Assembly (NCBI GenBank): GCA_951640165.1
Contig: OX621237.1
Coordinates: 17,422,001 to 17,486,000 of the forward strand
DNA length: 64,000 bases
Origin: Pseudoips prasinana
Taxonomy: Eukaryota > Arthropoda > Insecta > Lepidoptera > Nolidae
Reading direction: 5' to 3'
Below are positions 41,068 to 47,394 of this stretch, piece after piece. A model generated the notes under the pieces. That model did not search any database, was not told the DNA's origin, and worked only from the letters and a program-made list of their open reading frames with translations. The position numbers were made by a program, and so were the translations under genes. Position 1 is the first letter of the stretch, and every line of letters starts with the position of its first letter.

Positions 41068-44000
41068 ATTCTTTATTGTATTTTATTAAATGAAGGTAGT
41101 TATTCAGAGAGTTTGTTGTGCCGCGACAACAAACTCTCTGCTACAGTTACCAATAGCAATACATGGATTCAGCGTGCGGAAACGTGTTCATCGCATGATA
41201 GAGGAGGGAACACCCGTCAGAGTCTGAGACTTGCGACTCACATGTAGGTTTAAGGCCTCCTGTGATGCATCAACGCTCACTTTCTGTCTCTCAGTGTTTC
41301 CTTCTCTTCCTAGCCAATCTTAGTATGATCTTAATAATGCCGCTTTGGACACTTGTTCCAATAGTGAACTTACGGAAGTTCTTGACAATCCTAAGTCTCT
41401 TAATAGGTTGCAGAGTATAATCTTAACCCTACACTATTACCTAAAAATATCACACTCTCTGACATATAAATAAATCATATAAAAATACAATATACTCACT
41501 GTGTTAACCGCCATATTTCAGTGGGCAGTTCCGTGATTCTATTGTCACTAATGTCCAGGTGTGTGAGAGATTGTAGGGTCCAAGTTTGTATTGGCAAGGT
41601 TGTGAGACCGTTGGTGCAGAGCCGCAGTTTACGGACGGTGAAGGCTCCGGAGGCATGCTGGGCGAGCGCTGCGCCGAGTGACGCCCGCCCTCCGCCACTT
41701 AGGTCTATCACATTCGGTGGCTGCGTGCTTTGAGTACCCTGAAATTATGAGATATTGTAGCCTCGTAGTAAAGTGCTAGATGAATACTTTCCGTTTGATT
41801 GGGGGTAAAAGATTTGGATAGCTATCTGGTTCCAATTGCTTGGGCACTTAGCGTAATCATAATTATAATCATTTATTCGCAGAAGACAGATATACAGCTG
41901 TTACTTTAAGTTACTCTCTGTTCTACCTAAAAGGCATGAATAGAAAGACGTGTTCAAAGTCTTGCACATAATATGCTCTTAATATATGAAAAGAAAATTA
42001 TTTTACAATCGAAAATCACAAATCATCATCATCATATCAGCCGATAGACGACCACTGCTGGATATATTTATATATATACTACTAGGACCCAGAACGTTCA
42101 CCACTCTGGGTCATAGTATAAACTCCAATTCGTAACTCCACTTCGTAATGTATTCTAACACTATTCACATATTATGGGTTTGTTGTTTCTGGCTGAGAAG
42201 ATATCGACAGCTATTCGATTTCAATCACATATTCCAAGTGGGTATGTATACTTATAAATCAAATCGTATTGAAAAGCGAATTGCTTAGGCCGAAGAACAG
42301 TAAATTAGACACTAAGTGAAAGTAAGTGATGATATATGTGTGTGTGTGTGTAGCGTAGCGGATAAAACAGTTGCCTCGCCACTTCGTGTCCCGGGTTCGT
42401 TTCCCACGCAGGACAACTATCTGTATGACCCATACATTGTTGTTTTGAGTTTGGGTGTACGTTTGTGTTCGTCAACCGTTTTTGATCTATCTACGCCTAC
42501 TCGGACTTTAAAATACTTTTAATGACAACAGTCATCCGTAATTTTTTACTGGAATTAATTTTACAAATGCGCGCGATGTTTTTTTATAAATAACTAGCGG
42601 CCCGGTACGTGCTTCGCTACGTATAAGGCATAGTAATAAAAAAATGATTATTAAGTTCATTTATTCAAATAAAAAAATATTTTAAATAACTACAAAATGT
42701 TGATTTTACACTTTTTCAAAACATTTATTAAATTTTCTCTGCGTACAAACCTTCCCTGGACTTCCACGAATAATTCAAGACCAAAATTAGCCAAATCGGT
42801 AAAGGCGTTAATTTATATATATATAGATAATAATAATAGTGTTTGAAGTTTTAAGATTCCATTTATCTAAAGCCTTTGGTTCGTAATACCTGTTCTAGTG
42901 AATGGGCGGGCTGGCTTTCCTGTTTTTGTACCGGTATTTCAGTATTTTGCTAGGCCAATATTGTAAATTACTGACAAGATCTTTATATTCGAAAAACAAT
43001 GTATGTAGTCAGTAATTATTGTTTCCTGTTACATTACATTCTGATTTTGTTTCTTTTGAATATATACGGAGCAGAGCTTATACTATTAGCTACGTTATTA
43101 CGTAGTATGGTTTATCAAGTATTTAAGACAATCTGGGACTATGCAGCAATTTTCCATCCTCTCATAGATAATATTTCTTAATTTTCTCCATACAATTTAG
43201 GACTAGACTAATATACTAACAATATTGATATACCTATTATCTATTAAGTCATAACAGATATTTAAACTCCTTTGCAAAAAAAACAGCCGGTTATACTTTT
43301 TCTATATTATCGCTGATCATTTAATTCTAAAGAGGTTTAATAGCCAAACAATATTACTGGCAGTTAATGAAGAGTCTGGGTACGAAACAATGATAATTCG
43401 AAATTTCAAACATTAATTGTTTGTTTGAACTTTTGTTTTTATAAATCCTTCTATCAGTTTGTGACTTTTTATTTACTTTTGCTTCTAGCTGGTTTGCGGT
43501 TAAAGGGTTATCAGGCAATTAAACTAACATCTTGTAAATTGTGGTATAATAATTTATGTTTGTCGCATAATCATGCCTTATTGTGACTTAAAATAGATAT
43601 CTTTGTATCGATTGTAAAGGCAGATAAAGCAATAAAAGTTACTAAACTTATAGCGCTGCTGGAAGAGAGGTGAAGCTTATGTTACGTCTAACAGCAGTTA
43701 AACGGGTGTTCTCCAAACGTCCAAAGAACCTGGACTCGATACCAATGGACAGGTTCCGTTTTCTAACCGCTAAAACCTTATCACCCAGAACCCAGAACCT
43801 TACAGCCGCTTTCCAGAAAATATTTACAATTACGCAAATATTACCTACATAAAAATAGTGACAATTTAGTATTTATTGTAAATTAATAGAGACAACGAGG
43901 TAAAAACAATAATTTAAAATTCTTTAGCACACAACTCAGAAGGTTAACTAACCAAATGTTCACATTTTTCTTTAAAAGTGTTTGGTTCCAAGCTATCCAT

Positions 44001-46542
44001 AAATACGTCTTCAGACGTTGGCTGGGTGAATACATCCAGACTGTCGACCTCTTCATCTTCACACTTCATTGTTTTTTGTTCTACCATCACAATTCACATT
44101 CGCACAACACTAGCACAATGACGACACTCAAAACCTCTGGACTATTTTATTAAGAACCTTGCCAAGTTTGTACTGCAAATGACATTTTAAAAACAAACGT
44201 TGTAAGACAGTGCTCGTACTTCGTCTGTCTCGGTGTATAACCACGGAGGGGCCGACGAACTCCTTAAGCATTGTTATTCCCAAAGACTACAAGTTCCTGC
44301 AGTCTTTATAGTTCATTATTCCACTCACGAAGTTATTCTTGCACAAATGGCGTTCATCCTTGATTTCCAGAAACTTTGAGATTCGCAGAATTATCAATAT
44401 TCAATTACTTGAGCTTATAAATAGAATTGAAAATTTAATAGCAGTAGAGAAGGATTGTATTGTTTACAGATAATAAGAAACACACGATTGAGAAAGAATC
44501 GGGCACTTGCAATAACCTGAGTGCGACTACTTCGAATGACTTTTAACTTCTGAATCGGTAGCGTTTGCGCCGTTCTCTATTACCGGCGCAAGCGCATGGG
44601 TACCTACGTTCTGGAAATCTCGACCGTGACATTTCTTTCAGGGCGGTGCGCGCACCATTCTCGATTAACTTTCCTAACTTGAATGCTTTTGATCATTGGA
44701 ATAACTATCACAGCATCACAGATTGAGACAAAATATTTAAGATAAACATGGTAATTATTTTTTTAAATAAACTACAACAGCCGTCCACAAGAGAATAATA
44801 TTAACTTCCATCTTGTATTATAAAAAAACCCTCCACATGACGGACACAACTCCTTTGCGAAAATCTTTTGGGGAGGCCTTTTTGTCCAGCAGTGGACGTC
44901 ATTTAGCATTTATGATTATAAAAAAACTGTTTTTTTGGGTTTTGTTAAATATCTTCATACAATACATATAAAATCTGATAAATAATTGAACAAAACTAAT
45001 ATATAATTCATTAATTTGGCCCAGGTAAATGATTATTTGCCTTCAGGATTTTTGTCATATGCACTAAATTATAAAATGCGTAATATTCTATAATCTAGAT
45101 CATTTCCTATATTTTTCTACGTGAATAATTTGTGGTAATCGTCATAGGTCTAAAGCATTTTGCTAGGATAGAAAGTTGTTAGTACTACAATATATGTAAC
45201 TAATTAATCCAGATAATCCAGGGTGTAAGCTAACTCCATACCAAATTTTATTAAATTTTCTCCAGCCGTTTAGACGTGAAGAAATAACAAACATTCACAT
45301 TCACACTCACAAACTTTCGCTCTTTATACTATTAGTGTGATTACTACTATAATAAGAAAGATAAAAAGTATTTGTCTAATGTTGTATCTTAAATAACACA
45401 ACCCTAACATGATTGATATCAAATTGTACATTAAAACGTCAAAAACTTGATAAGCTTTACAAGATTTCTAACAATTCACCGCATTCAAGTAGTCGGTTCG
45501 TTAGCTTGAGATGTGTACCGGAATCAAATCCCCAATCATCTGCTAAGAGCTCATATCTGTATGCTGTAGAGCGCGCGACGGAACTAAACATTAAACTACG
45601 TCAGATTTGCTCCAATTACCCGATCATGTTACTGCTCGCACTGATACTTTAGCTAGACAATTGACTTAAATGTATTCAAAACATTGAATAATCTTTGTAA
45701 CTTATCGTAGTCTTAAAGTACATAGTAAGACGTACCTCTTTTAACCAGCAGAACCACATATTTCTCTCCCAAATAGTACTGAAGCCCAAGAAAAGGTGAT
45801 TCATTGTGTTTTCTCCTGACGAAAGGTTGCCTTGACAACGCGGCTTCAGACAGAGCACCAGTCTCTGAGACTTTGGCTGGCATAGCTCGACACTGCCACC
45901 ACTCAACTCCATCATTTCCCATGACGTTCCTGGAAAATTAACAGTTACACAATATTCAAAAAAATATCAATCTATAACTCTTTTCATTTTAAATAAAATA
46001 GTGTCATCTTACTCACCGAAAGAATACAGCCTAGAACCAATCACGTACGCTGATCTCGGTTTCCATTGCGGGAACACATGTCCTTTCAGCACATACACAG
46101 TACCAGAGCGCAGCACGCCACCTGAACAAGGAGCCGGTCCAGCGCACCATCGTAGTGAATGACGAAGCTCAGGGTCGACCGCCAGTCGCAACCTTCGGGA
46201 TTCAGATTTCCATCCACAAGTTGCCAAATACTGCTCCTGAATTCGCAATGGAAACTCATCAGATTCCAATCGCCGCGAGTTGTCCCCGCCAGTTTGCAAC
46301 CACAAAGTGAGCTCATCATTGAAGCCGAGGGTCTTGTTTACTTCTTCAACGGTCGTGTTTAACGTGACCTTGACGAGTTTGCTAGGTGCATCGATGGCGA
46401 AAGGTTCTAAGCCTTCGAAAACACGAATCCAACCATATTCGTTGGGTTGCCGCGGTTTGAAGCCGCGTGTAGAGGCGAGCCGGCGCAGAGACTTGCGAGG
46501 GACGTGAGGCGATGAGGCGTGCAGCGCGTCGTCGCAGACCAT
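8705..46542 (-). CDS. Phlpp: PHLPP, PH-domain leucine-rich-repeat protein phosphatase (complete, 7 exons)
   Basis: PHLPP is a cytoplasmic and membrane-associated Ser/Thr phosphatase that in animals dephosphorylates the hydrophobic motif of AKT and PKC, lowering growth signalling. Exons on the - strand are 46542-46017, 45929-45736, 41738-41500, 18868-18757, 18148-18026, 12877-12724 and 11055-8705. All junctions are GT..AG, phases agree, and the sum is 3699 bases (1232 residues). Order: RA-like region about residues 55-125, PH domain about 140-240 ending in a typical helix with [14 protein letters not shown], LRRs about 255-720, PP2C-like domain about 745-980, and a low-complexity tail ending TTEL, a class I PDZ ligand as in mammalian PHLPPs. 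The PP2C part has FAIIDG and [11 protein letters not shown], but GNGTFWN replaces the usual DGLWD and ECVS replaces the final DN. Human PHLPPs have 1300-1700 residues. The start has a good Kozak context (gccATGG). Confidence 0.95.
11665..11750 (+). mobile_element. SINE family b fragment
   Basis: The sequence has the B-box-like gggttcgattccc with a tail tccgtcaattataggtttgt and cgacacagagatt, typical of family b. The 5' head is decayed. Confidence 0.6.
11812..12068 (+). mobile_element. SINE family a, full-length
   Basis: A tRNA-derived SINE. The head ggccagttggcgtggttggt is an A-box region and gggttcgattcccacccagg a B-box region. The tail runs through tgtttgtcccgtgtctgggt and tttgggattagatggccgtg to ataatgtcccaggatattag. 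Other copies are at 12905, 48975, 53405, 59085 and 60200. Confidence 0.85.
12118..12490 (+). mobile_element. SINE family c, full-length
   Basis: A tRNA-like head (gcctcgttggtctaccggta, then gggttcaaatcccgggtcgg) is followed by a long body with cccgtgcctcggagagcacg and gaccgccgtggtcg-type sequence near its end. Decayed relatives are at 19130, 40650, 51345 and 55020. Confidence 0.85.
12505..12680 (-). mobile_element. SINE family b
   Basis: On the - strand it reads gtgacgcagcggctaagata, then gcgggttcgagtcccgccgc, the tRNA-like head, followed by the tail with tgagtctggatgtaatttga. It ends 44 bp from a PHLPP exon. Confidence 0.8.
12724..12877 (-). CDS. Phlpp: PHLPP exon 6: LRRs
   Basis: 154 bp, phase 0 to 1. 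It encodes [15 protein letters not shown] and [14 protein letters not shown], two LRR units. Acceptor attgtttcag; donor cacaacc|gttagt (non-consensus at +3 but acceptable). Confidence 0.93.
12905..13335 (-). mobile_element. SINE family a split by a SINE family b
   Basis: The outer SINE a on the - strand has its tRNA-like head at 13265-13330 (cctgggtgggaatcgaaccc on +) and its tail at 12905-12985. A family b SINE occupies about 12988-13165. Confidence 0.8.
12988..13165 (-). mobile_element. SINE family b nested in SINE a
   Basis: The head on + reads ggcgcgggactcgaacccta, ending near gccacacgtgcag; the tail begins caacgcccgcactaggga. The flanks are TATATAT-rich, fitting a duplicated AT-rich target, but the exact duplication is not clear. 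Confidence 0.75.
13448..14510 (+). repeat. interspersed repeat R (catcatcat type), split by a LINE
   Basis: The left part 13448-13638 (catcatcatcattacagctg ... gttgacttctacg) and right part 14431-14510 (tgacttctacgacccccatg, agatgagatggggtgatgat) together match the uninterrupted copies at 32350-32600 and 34590-34835. The non-LTR insertion lies between. Confidence 0.8.
13639..14430 (+). mobile_element. decayed non-LTR retrotransposon C-terminus with 11-bp target duplication
   Basis: The + strand encodes, across a few frameshifts and stops, a reverse transcriptase C-terminal region: [19 protein letters not shown], then [30 protein letters not shown] and a final zinc-finger-like [18 protein letters not shown]. 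The last part is open at 14009-14398. The 11-bp TGACTTCTACG lies on both sides (13628-13638 and 14431-14441), marking the target duplication. 5'-truncated and inactive. Confidence 0.85.
15177..15310. mobile_element. MITE family A, copy 3 (degraded)
   Basis: It has ACGCCAGCACATAAGCTAAC at the left and GGGGTAGCTTGATGTACTGG at the right with the family's centre in between; the right terminus has diverged. Confidence 0.75.
15688..16923. mobile_element. Transib-like DNA transposon, 1236 bp
   Basis: The ends are near-perfect inverted repeats of about 35 bp: the left starts CACAGTGGTTCG and the right, read inwards, CACTGTGATTCG, both continuing GTAGAACAA and CTAGCTGGACAA. It is bracketed by the 5-bp duplication TGCCG (15683-15687, 16924-16928), and removing the element restores the SINE. 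CACAGTG-type ends with 5-bp GC-rich duplications are features of Transib, the superfamily related to RAG1. No transposase-sized frame is present; only the orphan reading frame at 15936-16374 is seen, so it is non-autonomous. Confidence 0.8.
15936..16374 (-). pseudogene. orphan reading frame inside the Transib-like element
   Basis: Two overlapping - strand frames look like one protein broken by a one-base shift near 16240. The first starts at 16374 ([20 protein letters not shown], then SLRDV). The second gives [20 protein letters not shown] and [11 protein letters not shown], and ends in an acidic tail [10 protein letters not shown] and stop at 15936. I do not recognise the family. It could be the remnant of a transposase end or a captured host segment; amino-acid composition looks coding. 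Confidence 0.5.
17039..17249. mobile_element. MITE with GGGCTC ends, 211 bp
   Basis: The first and last 28 bp are perfect inverted repeats (GGGCTCTACCGGCTAAGTCG ...) and a second inner pair of 31 bp is also perfect (AATGGCGTTCAAATAAATAA ...). The flanks are CAG on both sides (17036-17038, 17250-17252), so a 3-bp duplication, and removing the insert restores the SINE sequence acacagaac. A 3-bp duplication and GGG ends point to the PIF/Harbinger group; this assignment is inference. Confidence 0.85.
17435..17941 (-). mobile_element. RTE-like retrotransposon C-terminal fragment
   Basis: An uninterrupted - strand frame encodes the end of an RTE-type polyprotein: [21 protein letters not shown] and a final [12 protein letters not shown] motif, with a stop at 17480. 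On + the sequence before it is an (ATA)n run, the element's 3' tail. The N-terminal part, including endonuclease and polymerase, is missing. Confidence 0.85.
18026..18148 (-). CDS. Phlpp: PHLPP exon 5: LRR
   Basis: 123 bp in phase 0 on both sides; acceptor tttttttcag, donor tatgaa|gtaagt. It encodes a loop with [15 protein letters not shown] and the LRR unit [20 protein letters not shown], which joins [10 protein letters not shown] of the next exon. Confidence 0.93.
18757..18868 (-). CDS. Phlpp: PHLPP exon 4: LRR
   Basis: 112 bp; acceptor catttccag, donor tttgcg|gtgagt. It encodes [18 protein letters not shown] and [14 protein letters not shown], two LRR units. Confidence 0.93.
19130..19345 (-). 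mobile_element. SINE family c, decayed
   Basis: The - strand tRNA-like head lies near 19285-19340 (acccgggatttgaaaccaac on +) and the body is partly recognisable. Several indels. Confidence 0.5.
21245..21868 (+). mobile_element. jockey/CR1-like LINE, reverse transcriptase C-terminus
   Basis: A single open + strand frame of about 200 codons encodes the region after the polymerase core: [50 protein letters not shown] and the end with HLPPFLR and FKKNLVELL. These motifs are characteristic of jockey/CR1-type C-termini. Endonuclease and catalytic motifs are missing, so it is 5'-truncated. The 3' untranslated region follows (21869-22372). Confidence 0.85.
21869..22372 (+). mobile_element. LINE 3' region with duplicated end and TTTGAA tail
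   Basis: Two diverged copies of the same segment lie here: about 21975-22085 and 22235-22372. Each has ccgaac, catgaattttgta, gcctcaatggcg, catagcaga and aacctat-atccacaa, then tttgaattt. The second ends in (TTTGAA)n, the usual LINE tail. Confidence 0.75.
22612..22860 (-). mobile_element. SINE family e, full-length
   Basis: The - strand head reads ggtcaccgtagcctagttgg, then ctgggttcgaatcccggtaa, the A- and B-box-like parts. The tail on + begins tctagggacagtgtcacaca and gccccaaactaagcaaagct. Its intact form shows where the LINE entered the second copy at 29823-32353. Confidence 0.85.
22892..23085 (+). mobile_element. SINE family b, full-length
   Basis: The head gcacgtgtggcgcagcggct and gcgggttcgagtcccgcgcc is followed by the body gttcagagtctggatgtaat and end accccgcgacacagggatta. 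This is among the best preserved family b copies here. Confidence 0.85.
23540..23650 (+). mobile_element. tRNA-like SINE, small family
   Basis: It has cgtagcttaacgcagagcgc and gcaggttcaagacccgccgg, like A and B boxes, then aaatttctgatttcccattt. A related decayed copy lies near 40080-40160. Confidence 0.45.
23815..23995 (-). repeat. interspersed repeat F
   Basis: The segment gtcagtcgggcagcgacgcc and aactggggtcgccaactcgc to gatgatttgatgg is an inverse copy of 29475-29720. Confidence 0.55.
24390..24500 (+). mobile_element. SINE family a, 3' fragment
   Basis: It reads ctctgcttagtttgggatcg, then gtgaataaggtcccaggatg, the tail of SINE a. Confidence 0.65.
26805..26987 (-). other. GC-rich island with weak exon-like features
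   Basis: The + strand interval 26905-26960 is very GC-rich (gccgtgcgccggcgccgccc) inside AT-rich intron. On the - strand an acceptor-like ccttgttgcttcag precedes an open frame to a stop at 26805. It encodes [24 protein letters not shown] sequence without family resemblance. It may be a regulatory element or nothing. Confidence 0.2.
27660..27910 (+). repeat. interspersed repeat (caagatggcaaacggc type)
   Basis: It contains gggttccgtaccattatcca, tgtatgggagcccctaatta, acggttcatgagatacagac and ggtaaggaaccctaaaaatg. This is a lepidopteran repeat type; a transposon class could not be assigned. Confidence 0.5.
28295..28980 (+). repeat. interspersed repeat ending in cgagtccgactcgcacttgg
   Basis: It contains a CTGT/CCGT microsatellite (28408-28437), a 38-bp near-tandem duplication (28723-28790) and the end gggcaagtccgactcgcact followed by tggccgg. 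Pieces of the same family recur at 35760-36010, 39060-39190 and 63490-63790. Confidence 0.55.
29475..29720 (+). repeat. interspersed repeat F
   Basis: The segment catcaacctgaaatcgtccg, gtacgagttggcgaccgcag, tgtcgctgttgcccgactac and gatgtaatagggtagccctg matches the inverse copy at 23815-23995. Confidence 0.55.
29823..32353 (-). mobile_element. SINE family e split by an RTE-like LINE
   Basis: SINE e on the - strand occupies 29823-29917 and 32192-32353. Joined, it matches the intact copy at 22612-22860. The LINE (29918-32191) sits in the middle. Confidence 0.88.
29918..32191 (-). mobile_element. RTE-like LINE, intact reverse transcriptase, 5'-truncated
   Basis: The insertion is flanked by the 9-bp duplication ACTTATATA (29909-29917, 32192-32200). 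On the - strand one frame without stops runs from the SINE (ATG at 32236) through the whole insert to TGA at 29933. Only about the first 16 residues come from SINE sequence. The reverse transcriptase has [26 protein letters not shown] and the catalytic [11 protein letters not shown]. After it come a thumb region and [10 protein letters not shown] with GRGRPRRTF. There is no apurinic endonuclease domain because of 5' truncation. The 3' end is a (CATA)n tail 15 bp after the stop. Lack of frame damage and the exact duplication suggest a young insertion. The clade call RTE is from motif style and tail. Confidence 0.9.
32350..32600 (+). repeat. interspersed repeat R
   Basis: It runs from tatcatcatgtcagccaaag through gcgatcgcagtttgatggtc and attccctcggtcgatttcta to acgggatgagatgtggtg. 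It is an uninterrupted reference for the split copy at 13448-14510. Confidence 0.65.
33000..33080 (-). mobile_element. SINE family b 3' fragment
   Basis: It has caacgcctgtattggtgaaa and gagtcgcggggtactttaca, the inverse of the family b tail. Confidence 0.5.
33122..33370 (-). repeat. LINE 3' end type repeat, copy 1
   Basis: The motifs aaaaaggtttttattcacgt, agactttaaaaaagcgcttg and tatttaggtacac recur in the copy at 33915-34140. Its A-rich left edge suggests a reverse-oriented retrotransposon end. Confidence 0.6.
33570..33725 (+). mobile_element. SINE family b, decayed
   Basis: It has tggcgtagtggttaaggtgg, a degenerate head, and the tail gagtttggatgtgcattgtg. Confidence 0.5.
33915..34140 (-). 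repeat. LINE 3' end type repeat, copy 2
   Basis: Matches 33122-33370 along its length, about 800 bp away in the same orientation. Confidence 0.6.
34590..34835 (-). repeat. interspersed repeat R, inverse copy
   Basis: It contains ccgtggggggcgttgaaatc, gaccatcaaactgcgattgc and cagcagtggacgtactttgg, the inverse of 32350-32600. Confidence 0.65.
35069..35258 (+). mobile_element. short Helitron, copy 1
   Basis: It begins TCACACTAATATTATAAAGG and ends GGGCACAGCTAG, placed between A (35068) and T (35259) with no target duplication. TC...CTAG ends inserted between A and T are the mark of Helitrons. It codes for nothing. Relatives are at 45205, 54827 and 59250. Confidence 0.75.
35760..36010 (-). repeat. 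fragment of the cgtccgtctgtc repeat
   Basis: It contains ttgttcgtccgtccgtctgt and tgccgcagattcccgcaatt, relatives of the family at 28295-28980. Confidence 0.4.
36629..36675. repeat. perfect 16-bp inverted repeat
   Basis: AGAGACACTGGATGGT (36629-36644) and its exact complement (36660-36675) surround a 15-base loop. No flanking duplication was found. Confidence 0.8.
36745..36890 (+). mobile_element. SINE family b, decayed
   Basis: It has acatgtggcatagtggttga with a poor B-box and a trailing segment like the family b tail. Confidence 0.4.
37100..37230 (+). mobile_element. LINE 3' end fragment
   Basis: The segment tgatgatgatgggctatgta with gcagtgggacagtaataggc is the common 3' end of a lepidopteran RTE-like LINE. 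Confidence 0.45.
37715..37880 (-). mobile_element. RTE 3' end fragment
   Basis: It has catcatgtcagcaaaaagac, ccgcatccagcggcttcaag and caccagatcatcggtctatt, the inverse 3' end of the RTE family at 59575-59990. Confidence 0.65.
38126..38202 (+). pseudogene. THAP-domain first exon of a P-element-like transposase (remnant)
   Basis: From ATG at 38126 the frame encodes [16 protein letters not shown] and GIKFH, then a donor TTTCATTT|gtaagt in phase 2. The C-x3-C spacing (CVLSC) right after the start Met and the GIKFH just before an expected Phe-Pro are the THAP signature. Only these 25 codons are seen; no further THAP or catalytic exons follow before the right end, so it is a remnant. Confidence 0.75.
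38569..38932. mobile_element. 364-bp palindromic MITE flanked by TTAA
   Basis: Starting GAGGCCTATTACAGTCCACT, two arms of about 182 bp mirror one another with few mismatches and meet at AAACGGCCGTTT without a loop. TTAA occurs on both sides (38565-38568, 38933-38936), the target duplication of piggyBac-type elements. It lies inside the P-like element. No coding capacity. Confidence 0.88.
39060..39190 (+). repeat. fragment of the cgagtccgactcg repeat
   Basis: It has gatctagtaagtaggttatt, ttaaaccgcaatttatctt and gatgggcgagtccgactcag, matching 28845-28975. Confidence 0.6.
40650..40865 (+). mobile_element. SINE family c, decayed
   Basis: The motifs tcttgaattagaatctcggg, tttcggagagctcgtaaatc and gttgctgtcccatcgggttt align with the copy at 12118-12490. 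Confidence 0.55.
40978..41088. repeat. (AT)n microsatellite inside an inverted repeat
   Basis: About 35 AT units (about 41000-41063) are flanked by aaaatacaataaagaataca and its exact complement, so the whole 110 bp can form one hairpin or cruciform. Confidence 0.85.
41105..41140. repeat. perfect 15-bp inverted repeat
   Basis: CAGAGAGTTTGTTGT and its complement are separated by GCCGCG. It lies 17 bp after the AT hairpin. Confidence 0.85.
41500..41738 (-). CDS. Phlpp: PHLPP exon 3: first LRRs
   Basis: 239 bp; acceptor taatttcag, donor acaca|gtgagt. Starts in phase 0 with [15 protein letters not shown] and carries LRRs such as [19 protein letters not shown]. Both the PH-coding exon and the candidate alternative exon at 43953-44087 end in phase 0, so either can join it. 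Confidence 0.94.
42345..42490 (+). mobile_element. SINE family b, diverged
   Basis: It has gtgtagcgtagcggataaaa, then cccgggttcgtttcccacgc and ttgagtttgggtgtacgttt. An adjoining (TG)n run precedes it. Confidence 0.6.
42594..42827 (-). mobile_element. short Helitron, second family
   Basis: On the - strand it begins TCTATATATATATAAATTAA and ends GGGCCGCTAG, between A and T of the host. No coding content, 234 bp. Confidence 0.65.
43625..43810 (-). mobile_element. tRNA-like SINE
   Basis: On the - strand tttagcggttagaaaacgga and ggtatcgagtccaggttctt resemble A and B boxes. Only one copy seen in the window. Confidence 0.4.
43953..44087 (-). CDS. candidate alternative first coding exon of PHLPP
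   Basis: On the - strand an ATG at 44087 opens 45 codons of coding-like, acidic sequence ([20 protein letters not shown], then [13 protein letters not shown] and KEKCEHL). A donor CATTTG|gttagt at 43953 leaves phase 0, exactly what PHLPP exon 3 at 41738 requires. Joined there, it would give a PHLPP with the LRR and phosphatase regions but no RA or PH domain. Without splicing the frame stops two codons later. It has no resemblance to transposon proteins I know. It might instead be the start of an unrelated small gene. Confidence 0.5.
45205..45340 (-). mobile_element. short Helitron, copy 2 (3'-truncated)
   Basis: On the - strand it starts TCACACTAATAGTATAAAGA and continues with the family body (gtttagacgtgaagaaataa on +). 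The CTAG end is lost. Confidence 0.65.
45736..45929 (-). CDS. Phlpp: PHLPP exon 2: PH domain C-terminal half
   Basis: 194 bp; acceptor aattttccag, donor aaagag|gtacgt. It encodes [17 protein letters not shown] and the closing PH helix [16 protein letters not shown] with its invariant Trp. Confidence 0.93.
46017..46542 (-). CDS. Phlpp: PHLPP exon 1: start, RA-like region, PH N-terminal half
   Basis: ATG at 46542 in gcgccATGG, followed by a basic N-terminus ([13 protein letters not shown]), then [19 protein letters not shown], a Ras-association-like fold, and [17 protein letters not shown], the first PH strands. Donor tttcg|gtgagt. The GC-rich sequence upstream is open in several frames, so a start further upstream is possible. 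Confidence 0.9.
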
Positions 46543-47394
46543 GGCGCGCGGCGGCGGCAGGTGGTCGCGACTGCGGACGCCGGCGGCACAATGCCCGCGC
46601 GCCGGTCCCGCGCCCGCCGCTGCATTACAATTGGGTCGGAGACATGGTGGGGGTGGGAAACATGTTGTTTGGTCAGTCGGGATTGCCTCTGAATACTAAT
46701 CGATGTCAATAAAATTCATGATATGTGCTCTCTTACATACCTAACAATGTTATTCTTAGATCCCTATTTACATTACTAATCAATTGCTCTGCTCAATCCA
46801 AATAAAATGGAAAGTCATAAACACGTTTATGATTTGCGTGAATATTACATATAATATTGTAATGGTATTAAGTAAAATACTTGCTATATTAATAATATTG
46901 CTCCTGATGGTTCTATTGGCATAAGGGGGGTCAATCTCAACGGCGGAGTCCAGCCAGTGTTCACAACACTCATGGGTCAGCTATCGTAATGTGGTCTGGC
47001 TAGAATAATACCATAAAATTATTTTGCTTTACCTGTGTATCTAAGTCGGGACTATGAGGTAGTCAAAATACATTTACTGGGCATACTACTACCCTTTTAT
47101 ATGCAAAGGAAAGGAACAATAGCGTCGTAGTCGGTTCCGCATCGCCAACCACCCCACCTGTTGACTCACCTGCCGCGCAGCAGTACTGTGGAACTTCATC
47201 CTAATCATAAACATTAAATAGAGGGAATAATAGTTTTAATTAAACTTCTTTCGAAATTCACAATTTTTTCAATTTATTTGAAAGATTCAACAAATTGATA
47301 AGTTATGCCTGATCTACGTCAAAATAGATTAAATACGCCCCAAAGTACTCCTATGAAGGTATGAAAAAAGAGCTTTTAATAAAAATATAATAGC

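Larger units (their letters stand above)
18869..41499 (-). other. PHLPP intron 3 (22.6 kb), transposon-rich
   Basis: The longest intron. Elements are listed separately. I see nothing identifiable in 19350-21240, 24500-26780, 26990-27500, 28000-28290, 34200-34580, 37240-37710 and 39660-40070, which are AT-rich. A + strand frame of 99 codons at 20641-20940 has no recognisable motif and I do not call it a gene. Confidence 0.6.
41739..45735 (-). other. PHLPP intron 2
   Basis: It contains RTE 3' fragments (about 42015-42062 inverse; 44860-44910 direct), a SINE b, a Helitron, a tRNA-like SINE, the candidate alternative exon and a CG-richer segment at about 44210-44660 that could be its promoter. 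42830-43620 is AT-rich with nothing identifiable. Confidence 0.6.

Noticed and set aside
45413..45652. 79-codon + strand frame
   Set aside because: Looks like chance frame in decayed repeat sequence.
46407..46709. 100-codon - strand frame overlapping PHLPP exon 1
   Set aside because: It is out of frame with PHLPP and has no family features; GC-rich DNA leaves all frames open.
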